From Arenibacterium halophilum (GTDB lineage Bacteria; Pseudomonadota; Alphaproteobacteria; Rhodobacterales; Rhodobacteraceae): 64,000 bases of DNA. Made by a program: the position numbers and the translations under genes. The notes beneath the pieces are model-generated. The model did not search any database. It saw only the letters and a program-made list of their open reading frames with translations, and was not told where the DNA came from. Positions 26,457 to 34,392 of the stretch are shown here, piece after piece. The stretch covers positions 558,001 to 622,000 of the forward strand of contig NZ_VCPC01000002.1 in assembly GCF_005938225.1 (NCBI RefSeq). Reading direction: 5' to 3'. Every line of letters starts with the position of its first letter. Within the stretch, counting starts at the first letter, position 1.

Positions 26457-28625
26457 ATGGCTGAAAGATCGTTCAAAAAAGAGGTTGAACAGCTGCGTAT
26501 CGGCGCCGGGCGGGTCTTTCGCGGCGAAGGCATTCTGGCAATCACGAAGGCACTGCTTGAGAACGGTGTCGGCTATGTCGGCGGCTATCAAGGCGCGCCG
26601 ATCAGCCATCTGATGGACGTTCTGGCCGATGCCGAAGACCTGATGGGCGAGCTTGGCGTGCGGTTCGAGGCCAACGCCTCGGAGGCGGCCGCAACGGCGA
26701 TGCTGGCGGCATCTGTGCATTACCCGATTCGCGGGGCCGTCACATTCAAAGGGCCAGTCGGGGCGAACGTGGCTTCGGATGCGCTTGCCAACCTGGCTTC
26801 GGGCGGGGTGACGGGCGGCGCGCTGATTATCGTGGGCGAGGATTACGGCGAAGGATCGTCGATCATGCAGGAGCGCAGCCACGCCTTTGCGACGAAATCG
26901 CAGGTCTGGCTGCTGGATCCGCGCCCCAATCTGCCCTCGCTGACGCAAGCGGTGCGGCATGGGTTTGAACTGTCCGAGGCGTCGAACACGCCGGTGATGA
27001 TGCTGATGCGGATCCGCAGCTGCCACGTTCATGGCGCGTTTGATGCGGGGGATAACATGGCGCCACCACTAACGGTGCGCGATGCCTTGGCCAATCCGAA
27101 CCGTAATACCGACCGGATCGTTTTGCCGCCGTTTTCGTATATTCACGAACAGGAAAAAATCAACAAACGCCTGCCGCAGGCGATAGAATACATCAAGAAA
27201 CATGCACTGAACGAACATTTCGGCCCTGAGGGTGGGAAAGTCGGCATCGCCGTGCAGGGCGGCATGTACAATGGGCTGATCCGGGCGCTGCAACGGCTGG
27301 GACTGGCCGATGTACATGGCGAAAGCCAGCTGCCGATCTACGTCATGAACGTCGCCTATCCGATTGTCGAAGATCAGTTTATCGAGTTTTGCACAGGCAA
27401 GGATGCGGTGCTGATCGTGGAAGAGGGCCAGCCCGATTACCTGGAACAGGCGCTGCGCGCGGTGCTGCACAAGGCCGACATCCGCGATGTGAGGATTTCC
27501 GGCAAGGACGTGCTGCCCATGGCGGGCGAATACACCGGCCGCGTCATGTTGGAGGGGGTCGAGGGGTTCCTGCGCAAACATGCCTCGGACCTGCTGCCGC
27601 CCCAGACGCGGGCCCCGAACCGCCCGGACGAGGCCGCCGAGATTCCCGACCTGACCAAGGTGGTGCCGATGCGCCCGCCGGGGTTCTGCACGGGGTGCCC
27701 GGAACGGCCGATCTTTGCCGCGATGAAGCTGGTCGAGGAGGAACTGGGCCAGCATCAGGTCGCCTGTGACATCGGCTGCCACCTGTTCTCGATCATGCCG
27801 CCTTTCCATATCGGCGGCACGACAATGGGGTTCGGCCTTGGCCCGGCCTCGAACGCGGCCTTTGACGGCGGCGGTGAAAAGCGCCCGATCTCGATTATTG
27901 GCGACGGCGGATTCTGGCACAACGGGCTGAGTTCATCCATCGGCAACGCGGTCTTCAACAAGTCCGACGGCGTGACCATCGTGGTCGACAACTACTATTC
28001 CGCGGCCACGGGGGGGCAGGATATCCTGTCAAGCCGGGCAACGAATGACACCAAGGCCACCAACAATTCGATCGCCGGTGCGGTCAAAGGCGTCGGCGTC
28101 GAGTGGGTGCGTGAGATTGACCGCACCTATGACGTGAAAAAGGTGCGCGACACGCTGAAAGAGGCGCTGACCACCGATCACAAGGGCCCCAAGGTCATCG
28201 TTGCGTCCTCGGAGTGCATGTTGAACAAGCAGCGCCGCGAACGCCCGCTGATGGCGGCGGCGATCAAGGAAGGGCGGCGGGTGGAAAAGCCCAAGTTCGG
28301 CGTGGATGACGACATCTGCACCGGCGATCACGCCTGTATGCGGCTGTCGGGGTGCCCCTCGCTGACGCTGAAAATGCCTGACGATCCGCTGCGCGACGAC
28401 CCGATTGCCCATATCGACCAGTCCTGCGTGGGCTGCGGCAACTGTGGCGAGGTGGCGGATACCGCCGTGTTGTGCCCGTCGTTCTACCGCGCTGATCTGG
28501 TTCACAATCCGTCGGTGTTCGAACGCTGGTGGGCCGGCGTGAACCGGCGCGCGATTGGCTGGCTGCAGGACAGGCGCGCGAAACGGCGGCTGACCTGGGC
28601 CCCCGCGATGAAGCCTGCGGAATGA
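26457..28625 (+). CDS. iorA: Indolepyruvate:ferredoxin oxidoreductase, alpha subunit
   Basis: 722 residues. It decarboxylates 2-oxo acids (aryl pyruvates in characterised members) to acyl-CoA with ferredoxin as acceptor. The N-terminal pyrimidine-binding domain contains YQGAPISHLMDVL; the TPP domain contains PPGFCTGCPERPIF and GDGGFWHNGLSSSIGNAVF with DNYYSAATGG. The C-terminal two-cluster ferredoxin domain has Cys621-Asp624-Cys627-Cys633 and Cys657-Cys660-Cys663-Cys673. Aspartate 624 replaces the usual second cysteine of the first cluster. The stop overlaps the iorB start (ATGA). Confidence 0.93.
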   Translation: MAERSFKKEVEQLRIGAGRVFRGEGILAITKALLENGVGYVGGYQGAPISHLMDVLADAEDLMGELGVRFEANASEAAATAMLAASVHYPIRGAVTFKGPVGANVASDALANLASGGVTGGALIIVGEDYGEGSSIMQERSHAFATKSQVWLLDPRPNLPSLTQAVRHGFELSEASNTPVMMLMRIRSCHVHGAFDAGDNMAPPLTVRDALANPNRNTDRIVLPPFSYIHEQEKINKRLPQAIEYIKKHALNEHFGPEGGKVGIAVQGGMYNGLIRALQRLGLADVHGESQLPIYVMNVAYPIVEDQFIEFCTGKDAVLIVEEGQPDYLEQALRAVLHKADIRDVRISGKDVLPMAGEYTGRVMLEGVEGFLRKHASDLLPPQTRAPNRPDEAAEIPDLTKVVPMRPPGFCTGCPERPIFAAMKLVEEELGQHQVACDIGCHLFSIMPPFHIGGTTMGFGLGPASNAAFDGGGEKRPISIIGDGGFWHNGLSSSIGNAVFNKSDGVTIVVDNYYSAATGGQDILSSRATNDTKATNNSIAGAVKGVGVEWVREIDRTYDVKKVRDTLKEALTTDHKGPKVIVASSECMLNKQRRERPLMAAAIKEGRRVEKPKFGVDDDICTGDHACMRLSGCPSLTLKMPDDPLRDDPIAHIDQSCVGCGNCGEVADTAVLCPSFYRADLVHNPSVFERWWAGVNRRAIGWLQDRRAKRRLTWAPAMKPAE

Positions 28626-30190
28626 ACGCGCCCGTGTTGCCACAGGGCACCCGCGATGCGCGGGTGGACCAGATCATCAAACTTGCCGTGCTGGCCGTTG
28701 GCGGGCAGGGGGGCGGCGTGCTCTCGGGCTGGATCGTATCGGTGGCCGAGGCCAACGGCTATGTCGCGCAATCGACCTCGGTCGCCGGGGTGGCGCAGCG
28801 CACCGGGGCCACGATCTATTACATCGAGATGATGCCAGAGGGTGAAAAGTCGCCCGTCTTCGCGCTGGCCCCGGCCGAGGGCGACGTGGACATCCTGATC
28901 GCGGCCGAGATGATGGAGGCGGGCCGCGCCATCATGCGCGGTTTCGTGACGCCCGACCAGACGACGCTGATCGGCTCGACCCATCGCAACCTTGCGACGG
29001 TCGAAAAGGTGGTGCCGGGCAGCGGGATCACCGACAGCAATCAGGTCCGCAAGGCTGCCGCCGCCGCCGCGCGCGAGTTCATCGCCTTTGATATGGAGGC
29101 AATGGCGCTGAAGGCCGGTTCGGTGATTTCGGCCAGCCTGTTCGGCGCATTGGCAGGGTCTGGCACGCTGCCGTTTCCGGTGGAAACCTACCGCGACACC
29201 ATCCGCGCCTCGGGCCGTGGAGTGGAGAAATCGCTGGCGGCCTTCGATCTGGCCTATACTGCCGCTCAGGCGCGCGAAACCGATGCGGCGCCTGCGCCCA
29301 GAGCTTCGGCGCCCGATCACGTGAATGGGCCCGCGCGCATGGTGCAGGAATTGAACAACCTGCACAACCGCGTTGCTGCGCTGCCGGAGCCTGCACAGCA
29401 GATGGCGCAGGCCGGGCTGCGCAAGGTGGTGGATTATCAGGATCTGGCCTATGGCGCGGCCTATCTGGACCGGCTGGGGGCCATTGCGCAGGCCGACACG
29501 CAGGCGGGTGGCGCGGATCACGGGTATGAGTTCACGATGACCGCAGCCAAATACCTTGCCAATGCACTGTGCTACGATGACATTCTGCGCGTGGCCGACC
29601 TGAAAACACGCGCGGGCCGCTTTGACCGTGTCGACGCCGAGGTGGGGGCCAATCCCGACACGCTGGTGCAGCTCACCGAATACGTCCATCCCGGCGCCGC
29701 CGAATTTGTCAGCCTGATGCCTGCCGGTTTGGGCGCTTGGACGGAACGTCGCCCCGGGTTGATGCGCGCCATCGACCGTGTGGTGAACCGGGGGCGGCGG
29801 ATGCGGTCTGACAGGCTGTGGTCGTTCATGATGCTGTACCTGATGGGCGGCGCGCGGCGCTGGCGTCGCGGGATGCTGAGGCACCGCAACGAGATGGCGC
29901 ACATCGACAGCTGGCTTGATCTGGCGCTAGGCCGACTAAGCGGCGATTACCGCTTAGCCACCGAGACGCTGAAAACCCGGCGTCTGATCAAGGGCTACAG
30001 CGACACTCACGCGCGTGGGCTGGCGAAATTCGACAAGGTGATCGCGGGGTCGATGCTGGTCGAAGGGCGCGAGGATGCCGCCGATTGGGTCGCCCGGCTG
30101 ATCGCCGCCGCGCTGGCCGATCCCGAGGGCAAGGCGCTGGATGGCGCGTTGGAGACGATCCGCAGCTTCACAACCGCGGGAACCGCTTGA
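28622..30190 (+). CDS. iorB: Indolepyruvate:ferredoxin oxidoreductase, beta subunit with C-terminal DUF6537-type extension
   Basis: 522 residues, far longer than the roughly 200 residues of archaeal IorB. Residues 20-210 are the catalytic gamma-type domain (LAVLAVGGQGGGVLSGWI and QSTSVAGVAQRTGATIYYIE). The remaining 300 residues are helical (YLANALCYDDILRVADLKTR near 310) and match the extension seen in proteobacterial IorB. Translationally coupled to iorA; together they form the complete enzyme. Confidence 0.9.
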   Translation: MNAPVLPQGTRDARVDQIIKLAVLAVGGQGGGVLSGWIVSVAEANGYVAQSTSVAGVAQRTGATIYYIEMMPEGEKSPVFALAPAEGDVDILIAAEMMEAGRAIMRGFVTPDQTTLIGSTHRNLATVEKVVPGSGITDSNQVRKAAAAAAREFIAFDMEAMALKAGSVISASLFGALAGSGTLPFPVETYRDTIRASGRGVEKSLAAFDLAYTAAQARETDAAPAPRASAPDHVNGPARMVQELNNLHNRVAALPEPAQQMAQAGLRKVVDYQDLAYGAAYLDRLGAIAQADTQAGGADHGYEFTMTAAKYLANALCYDDILRVADLKTRAGRFDRVDAEVGANPDTLVQLTEYVHPGAAEFVSLMPAGLGAWTERRPGLMRAIDRVVNRGRRMRSDRLWSFMMLYLMGGARRWRRGMLRHRNEMAHIDSWLDLALGRLSGDYRLATETLKTRRLIKGYSDTHARGLAKFDKVIAGSMLVEGREDAADWVARLIAAALADPEGKALDGALETIRSFTTAGTA

Positions 30191-30286
30191 GAGACTTGAC
30201 AGTCTTTCTTTGGGCCTTGAAATTTTAAGCTTGAAATGTTTTGCGGAGCCGGGTGAAATCCGGCCATCGTTTCAGGAGGAGCCAAC

Positions 30287-30709
30287 ATGCCCACGATCAC
30301 AGTTCATCCCGAGGGCTGGAAGCCCGCCAAGGGCTATGCAAACGGCATGGTGGCCGAGGGCCGCGTCCTGTTCGTGGGCGGTCAGATCGGCTGGACCGCC
30401 GATCAGGTGTTTGAGGCGCAGGATTTCATCGGCCAGATGGTTCAGGCGCTGAAGAACATTCGAGACGTGGTGGAAGCCGCCGGCGGATCGGTGGCCGATA
30501 TCGTTCGGCTGACGTGGTACGTGACCGACAAGGCCGAATATGTCGCCAATCAGGGCAAGGTGGGTGCGGCCTATCGCGACGTGATGGGCTATCATTTCCC
30601 GGCGATGACAATGGTTGTCGTCTCGGCGCTGGTCGAGGACGAGGCTAAGGTTGAAATTGAGGCGACTGCCGTTCTGGCCCCGCTGACCGACCCGGAAAAG
30701 GGGCGATAA
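30287..30709 (+). CDS. RidA/YjgF-family protein lacking the deaminase arginine
   Basis: 140 residues with the RidA fold pattern: GRVLFVGGQIGW, VEAAGGSVADIVRLTWYVTD and VEIEATAVL at the end. Archetypal RidA hydrolyses reactive imines using an arginine in a P-x-R motif; here that place reads P105-A106-M107-T108, so the arginine is missing, as in Rid subfamilies without known deaminase activity. The glutamate of VEIEA is kept. Strong ribosome site caggagg. It sits between iorB and the thioesterase, probably in the same operon. Confidence 0.85.
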   Translation: MPTITVHPEGWKPAKGYANGMVAEGRVLFVGGQIGWTADQVFEAQDFIGQMVQALKNIRDVVEAAGGSVADIVRLTWYVTDKAEYVANQGKVGAAYRDVMGYHFPAMTMVVVSALVEDEAKVEIEATAVLAPLTDPEKGR

Positions 30710-30720
30710 GGCGCGCGATC

Positions 30721-31131
30721 ATGGCTGTAGATTTCTTTCTCGATATCCCGATAAGCTTTGGTCATTGCGACCCCGCTGGCATCGTCTTCTACCCGAACTA
30801 CTACCGGTGGTTCGATCGCTGCTTTCACACCTTTCTGCAGGAACGGGGCGGCGGCCACCGGGCGCTGTGCGCCAAGCTGGACGCGCGGGGAATCGGGCTG
30901 ATGGACAGCGGCGCGCGGTTCCCGGCCCCTGCGTCCGAGGGCGATCTGATGACACTGTCGATGACCATCGCGGAATGGGGCAGCAAGACGCTGCGTCTGG
31001 CCTACGAGGGGCAGGTAAGCGGACGCACTGTTGTCGAAGGCTTCGAGGTACGCGGCATGTTCGTAGAACGCGACGGGCGGCTGCGCGCGGGCGATATGGC
31101 CGAGCTGCGGGCGGCTTTGTCGGGCGTTTGA
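30721..31131 (+). CDS. Hotdog acyl-CoA thioesterase (4-hydroxybenzoyl-CoA thioesterase type)
   Basis: 136 residues. The signature GHCDPAGIVFYPNYYRWFD contains Asp17, the catalytic aspartate of the 4-hydroxybenzoyl-CoA thioesterase of Pseudomonas. Typical length for a single hotdog domain. The partner iorAB makes acyl-CoA, so this enzyme may release the free acid or recycle CoA from stalled intermediates. Eleven bases after the RidA-like gene. Confidence 0.9.
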   Translation: MAVDFFLDIPISFGHCDPAGIVFYPNYYRWFDRCFHTFLQERGGGHRALCAKLDARGIGLMDSGARFPAPASEGDLMTLSMTIAEWGSKTLRLAYEGQVSGRTVVEGFEVRGMFVERDGRLRAGDMAELRAALSGV

Positions 31132-31161
31132 TGTACCGTCGATTTTCCCGCGCGACAATAG

Positions 31162-31190
31162 TTGACAATATCACTCAGGTTAAGATAGCT
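31162..31190 (+). promoter_or_regulatory. Promoter of the haemophore gene with an overlapping iron-box-like element
   Basis: TTGACA (31162-31167), 17-base spacer, then ATAGCT (or TAAGAT at 31181-31186) as -10. The element TGACAATATCACTCA (31163-31177) fits TGA-N9-TCA, the published IRO-box pattern for the iron regulator RirA of rhizobia. The following ACTCAGG is shared with the hmuS upstream region (39173-39191). Assignment to iron control is inference from sequence and from the gene content downstream. Confidence 0.45.
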
Positions 31191-31260
31191 CAAGGCTACA
31201 ACGTGTAGCCAGCCAGATGCCCGTCAGCACGTCACCTCAATCCTTTGAAGGAGACGTCTC

Positions 31261-32310
31261 ATGGCTTCGACCCTTTCGATCAACGCTTCCGCCTTTTCAT
31301 CCGGCGGATATGACACGCGCAGCTTTTTCGCGGAATTCTTTGCCGGCCTTGCCGCCGATTCGATGACCTATTTCGGTGGCACGCCCGACAGCGCCTACGG
31401 CGGCACCTACTATGTGAACGGCTCGCAGGTGGTGGCGCGCTATACCGAAGGCGAAGACGATGGCGCACCGCTGGCGGATGCGGCGGTGATCGTGGATGGC
31501 ACAGATCTTGCCTATGATTTCATTCACAACGGCGCGGCATACGGGCACGGGATTTCCGGTGAAATCGACAGTCTGAATTTTGGCGCATGGGGCGCTGGCA
31601 CCACAGGCACAGAAGGTACGGGCGATGCCGGCCGCGTGTCGGACTTTGACACAGGGCTGTATATCGAAGGCTTCGACATCAGCGCGGCTGTCGGCAGCGG
31701 GTCGGACGCGGAAACCAATCCGGTTTACGCGCTATACAAGATGGTTCAGACTCTGGATGCCGACGGTCTGAACGAACTCCTGGCAGACTATGCCCTTGAA
31801 ATCACAGGCAGCGCACAGCGCGATGTGCTGTTCGGGTCTGACTATGATGACGTCCTGATGGGCGGTGGCGGACGTGACCGGTTGGTTGGCGGAGCGGGCG
31901 ACGACATCCTCGTTGGCGGCAGCGGCAACGATGTGCTGAATGGCGGATCGGGCTGGGATGTTCTGACCGGAGGCGCGGGAAATGACACGCTGCGGGGCGG
32001 CGGTGGCCGGGACGTACTGAAGGGCGGCGATGGCGATGATATTCTTAACGGCGGCGCCGGTCGCGACCGGCTGACCGGCGGCGAAGGGGCCGATACCTTC
32101 GTGATGACGCCCAACGCAGGCTTCGACATCATCACCGATTTCGACGGCACCGAGGATGTCATCGATGTCACCGCGCTTGGCCTGGACGGCGTGGCCGATT
32201 TCACCGTCAGCGACGTGGCGAAGGGCACGCTTCTGGTGGCCGCAGATGTGAGCATTCAACTGAACGGTGTCGCGAGCGCCGATCTGACCGACGATTTCTT
32301 CGTCTTCTGA
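31261..32310 (+). CDS. HasA-haemophore-like domain fused to RTX repeats (first copy)
   Basis: 349 residues, no Sec signal. Residues 1-165 follow the Serratia haemophore HasA: SSGGYDTRSFFAEFF against its FGGYSIHDYLGQW, YGGTYYVNGSQ against YGGSLSGSQ, then SGEIDSLNFG against YGQLDSLSFG. Tyr85 and His96 align with the haem ligand Tyr75 and its partner His83, with a three-residue insertion between. No histidine aligns with HasA His32. Residues about 172-260 are roughly ten RTX nonapeptides (GGxGxDxLx) that bind calcium, ending in a hydrophobic DDFFVF tail typical of type I secretion. Known HasA proteins are shorter and have no RTX repeats. Likely role: capture of extracellular haem for the TonB receptor encoded next. 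Ribosome site gaaggag. Confidence 0.8.
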   Translation: MASTLSINASAFSSGGYDTRSFFAEFFAGLAADSMTYFGGTPDSAYGGTYYVNGSQVVARYTEGEDDGAPLADAAVIVDGTDLAYDFIHNGAAYGHGISGEIDSLNFGAWGAGTTGTEGTGDAGRVSDFDTGLYIEGFDISAAVGSGSDAETNPVYALYKMVQTLDADGLNELLADYALEITGSAQRDVLFGSDYDDVLMGGGGRDRLVGGAGDDILVGGSGNDVLNGGSGWDVLTGGAGNDTLRGGGGRDVLKGGDGDDILNGGAGRDRLTGGEGADTFVMTPNAGFDIITDFDGTEDVIDVTALGLDGVADFTVSDVAKGTLLVAADVSIQLNGVASADLTDDFFVF

Positions 32311-32427
32311 AGCTCATCCCGCGCGGACTGCCTTGGCAGCCGCGCTGCGCGGTCTGCTTCGGCGGGCCGCGCCTCGCGGTTCGCCCTCGGGCCGCGTGAC
32401 CTTTTTCCGCCTGACCGGTTCTGACAC

Positions 32428-34347
32428 ATGCGTTGTTCCCTGATCGCCTTATGCGCCGGCCTGCCGATGGCAGCCCCTGTGGTCGCGCAGGATCTGATCG
32501 AGTTGGATCCGATTTCGGTCGAAGCCGAAGCGGATCAGGACGTTCCCCCAACCACGGCCGTGATCTCTGCCGAACAGATGGAGACCCAGTATCAGGGCGC
32601 GCCGCTGGGCACGGTGCTGCGGGGCACCGCTGGCGTGACCGTACAGGGCGGCAGTGTCGGCGGCGGCGAGATGACGATCAACATTCGCGGGTTGCAGGAA
32701 CAGGGCCGCATCGCCGTGACGGTGGATGGCATGCGGGAAAATTTCGCCCGCGCGGGGCACAGCGCCAACGGCAGCTTTTCCGTCGATAACGAGATGCTGC
32801 GCGAAGTTCAGGTGTCGCGCGGGCCGGGCGCCAAAGCCGGGGCCATCGGCGGTGCCGTCAACATGCGCCGGGTGCGGGCGGACGATCTGCTGAGCGCGGG
32901 CGGGGCGACGGGCGGTGAATTTCGCCTGCGCTATGGCAGCGATTTCCACACGCCCACCGTGCATGGTGCCTTGGCCACCCGGCTGGGCGCGGCCAGCGAT
33001 GTGGCGCTGGCCTTTACCCGCGCGCAGGTCGATGATTACCACGCGCCCGATGGCACGCAGGTCTATGCGGCGCAGTTGAAACGCTCGCTTCTGGCCACGC
33101 TGGCGACAACGACCGAAGCGGGTAACCGCCTGTCCTTTACCGCCAGCCAGCTGTCGCAGGACTATATCACCGGCCAATTCGCCGGAACGCCGCGCGACAA
33201 CGATCTGCGCAAGCGCGATTACCGGTTCGGCTATGAGGCCGCTGACATCGGCGGCTGGGCGCTGGATGCCTCGGTCTACCAGATCACCACCGACGTGACC
33301 CAGCGCGCCTTGCCCCCGCTGGCCCCGGAAACCCGCAGCTATACCACCCAAACCCGGGGCGCGCTGATCGAGGCCGCGCGCACGTTTGTCTGGGGCGGGC
33401 GCACGCATGATATTGCGTTTACTCTGGACACCTTCCGCGATTCAGTCGTGGCGAATGACCCGTCGGGCAGCCTGACGCCTTCGGGATCGCGCAGCTTTCT
33501 TTCACTGGCGGCAACCGATCGGATCGCACTGGGGCGTGCGGCTCTGACGCTGGGCTTGTCGGCCGACCTGTACCGCCTGAACAGCCCGGATGGCAGCGCC
33601 AGCGGGCAGGGCCTGTCGCCCCGAATGACATTCGAATTTCCTTTGACCGAAGCGACCACACTCCACAGCACGCTGGCGCTGACATACCGCTTTCCGACGC
33701 TCAGCGAAGCGCTGGTCAGCGGATTACACCCGGAACCTGCGACCTTCGAGATCCGTCCGAACCCGTCGCTTGGGCCGGAAAAGTCGCTGTCTTTCGATCT
33801 GGGCGTTTCACATCTGCGCTCAAACCTGTTCGCGACGGGCGATAGGCTGGATCTGCGGGCCACCGTGTTTCAGAACCGGGTGCGCGATTACATCGGGCTG
33901 GAACGCGTTGGCGGGCTGTTCAACAGCTACTACCAATACGCCAACATCAACCGCGTGCGCCTGCGCGGGATCGAACTTGATGCCACCTATACCACCGATG
34001 CTTTCTATCTGCAGTTGAGCGGGCAGAAGATGGCCGGGATCAACTTGGATACCCGCGACGAGCTGGAGCGCGTGCCGCCCGACCGGCTGGTGCTGACGGC
34101 CGGTCTGCACAGCCGCGACCGGCGCGGCGCATACGGCATCCGCTACACCGCCACGGGCAGCAAGGGCGGCACGATCCCGGCGCAGGCGTGGAACACCGTC
34201 GATCTGTTCCTGCACCGCGACATTGGCGACAGCGCGCGCCTGTCGCTGGCGCTGAACAACATCACCGACGAAACCTATACGCCGCATCTGGAAATCCAGC
34301 CGGCCCAGGGCGTCAACGCGCAGCTTTCCGTCACGCTTCGGTTCTAG
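32428..34347 (+). CDS. hmuR: TonB-dependent outer-membrane haem receptor
   Basis: 639 residues: signal peptide (MRCSLIALCAGLPMAAPVVA), plug domain (TINIRGLQEQGRIAVTVDGM, then VSRGPGAKAGAIGGAVNM) and a beta barrel ending in a C-terminal phenylalanine (SVTLRF). The haem-receptor region is present in variant form: YRFP at 420-423 (FRAP in HemR) and NPSL at 445-448 (NPNL), with His434 between them as in the haem-transfer histidine of HemR. It lacks the extra N-terminal signalling domain of HasR, so there is no sign of an ECF sigma circuit. Flanked by the two haemophore-like genes. Confidence 0.9.
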   Translation: MRCSLIALCAGLPMAAPVVAQDLIELDPISVEAEADQDVPPTTAVISAEQMETQYQGAPLGTVLRGTAGVTVQGGSVGGGEMTINIRGLQEQGRIAVTVDGMRENFARAGHSANGSFSVDNEMLREVQVSRGPGAKAGAIGGAVNMRRVRADDLLSAGGATGGEFRLRYGSDFHTPTVHGALATRLGAASDVALAFTRAQVDDYHAPDGTQVYAAQLKRSLLATLATTTEAGNRLSFTASQLSQDYITGQFAGTPRDNDLRKRDYRFGYEAADIGGWALDASVYQITTDVTQRALPPLAPETRSYTTQTRGALIEAARTFVWGGRTHDIAFTLDTFRDSVVANDPSGSLTPSGSRSFLSLAATDRIALGRAALTLGLSADLYRLNSPDGSASGQGLSPRMTFEFPLTEATTLHSTLALTYRFPTLSEALVSGLHPEPATFEIRPNPSLGPEKSLSFDLGVSHLRSNLFATGDRLDLRATVFQNRVRDYIGLERVGGLFNSYYQYANINRVRLRGIELDATYTTDAFYLQLSGQKMAGINLDTRDELERVPPDRLVLTAGLHSRDRRGAYGIRYTATGSKGGTIPAQAWNTVDLFLHRDIGDSARLSLALNNITDETYTPHLEIQPAQGVNAQLSVTLRF

Positions 34348-34392
34348 CCCCCCGCCAGGGGCCGGGCGCGGATCAACAGAAGGGAAACCACC

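Noticed and set aside
31830-32090. Tandem short repeats that could be mistaken for a CRISPR or satellite array
   Set aside because: They are 27-bp codon-level repeats encoding RTX nonapeptides in frame, with no spacers.
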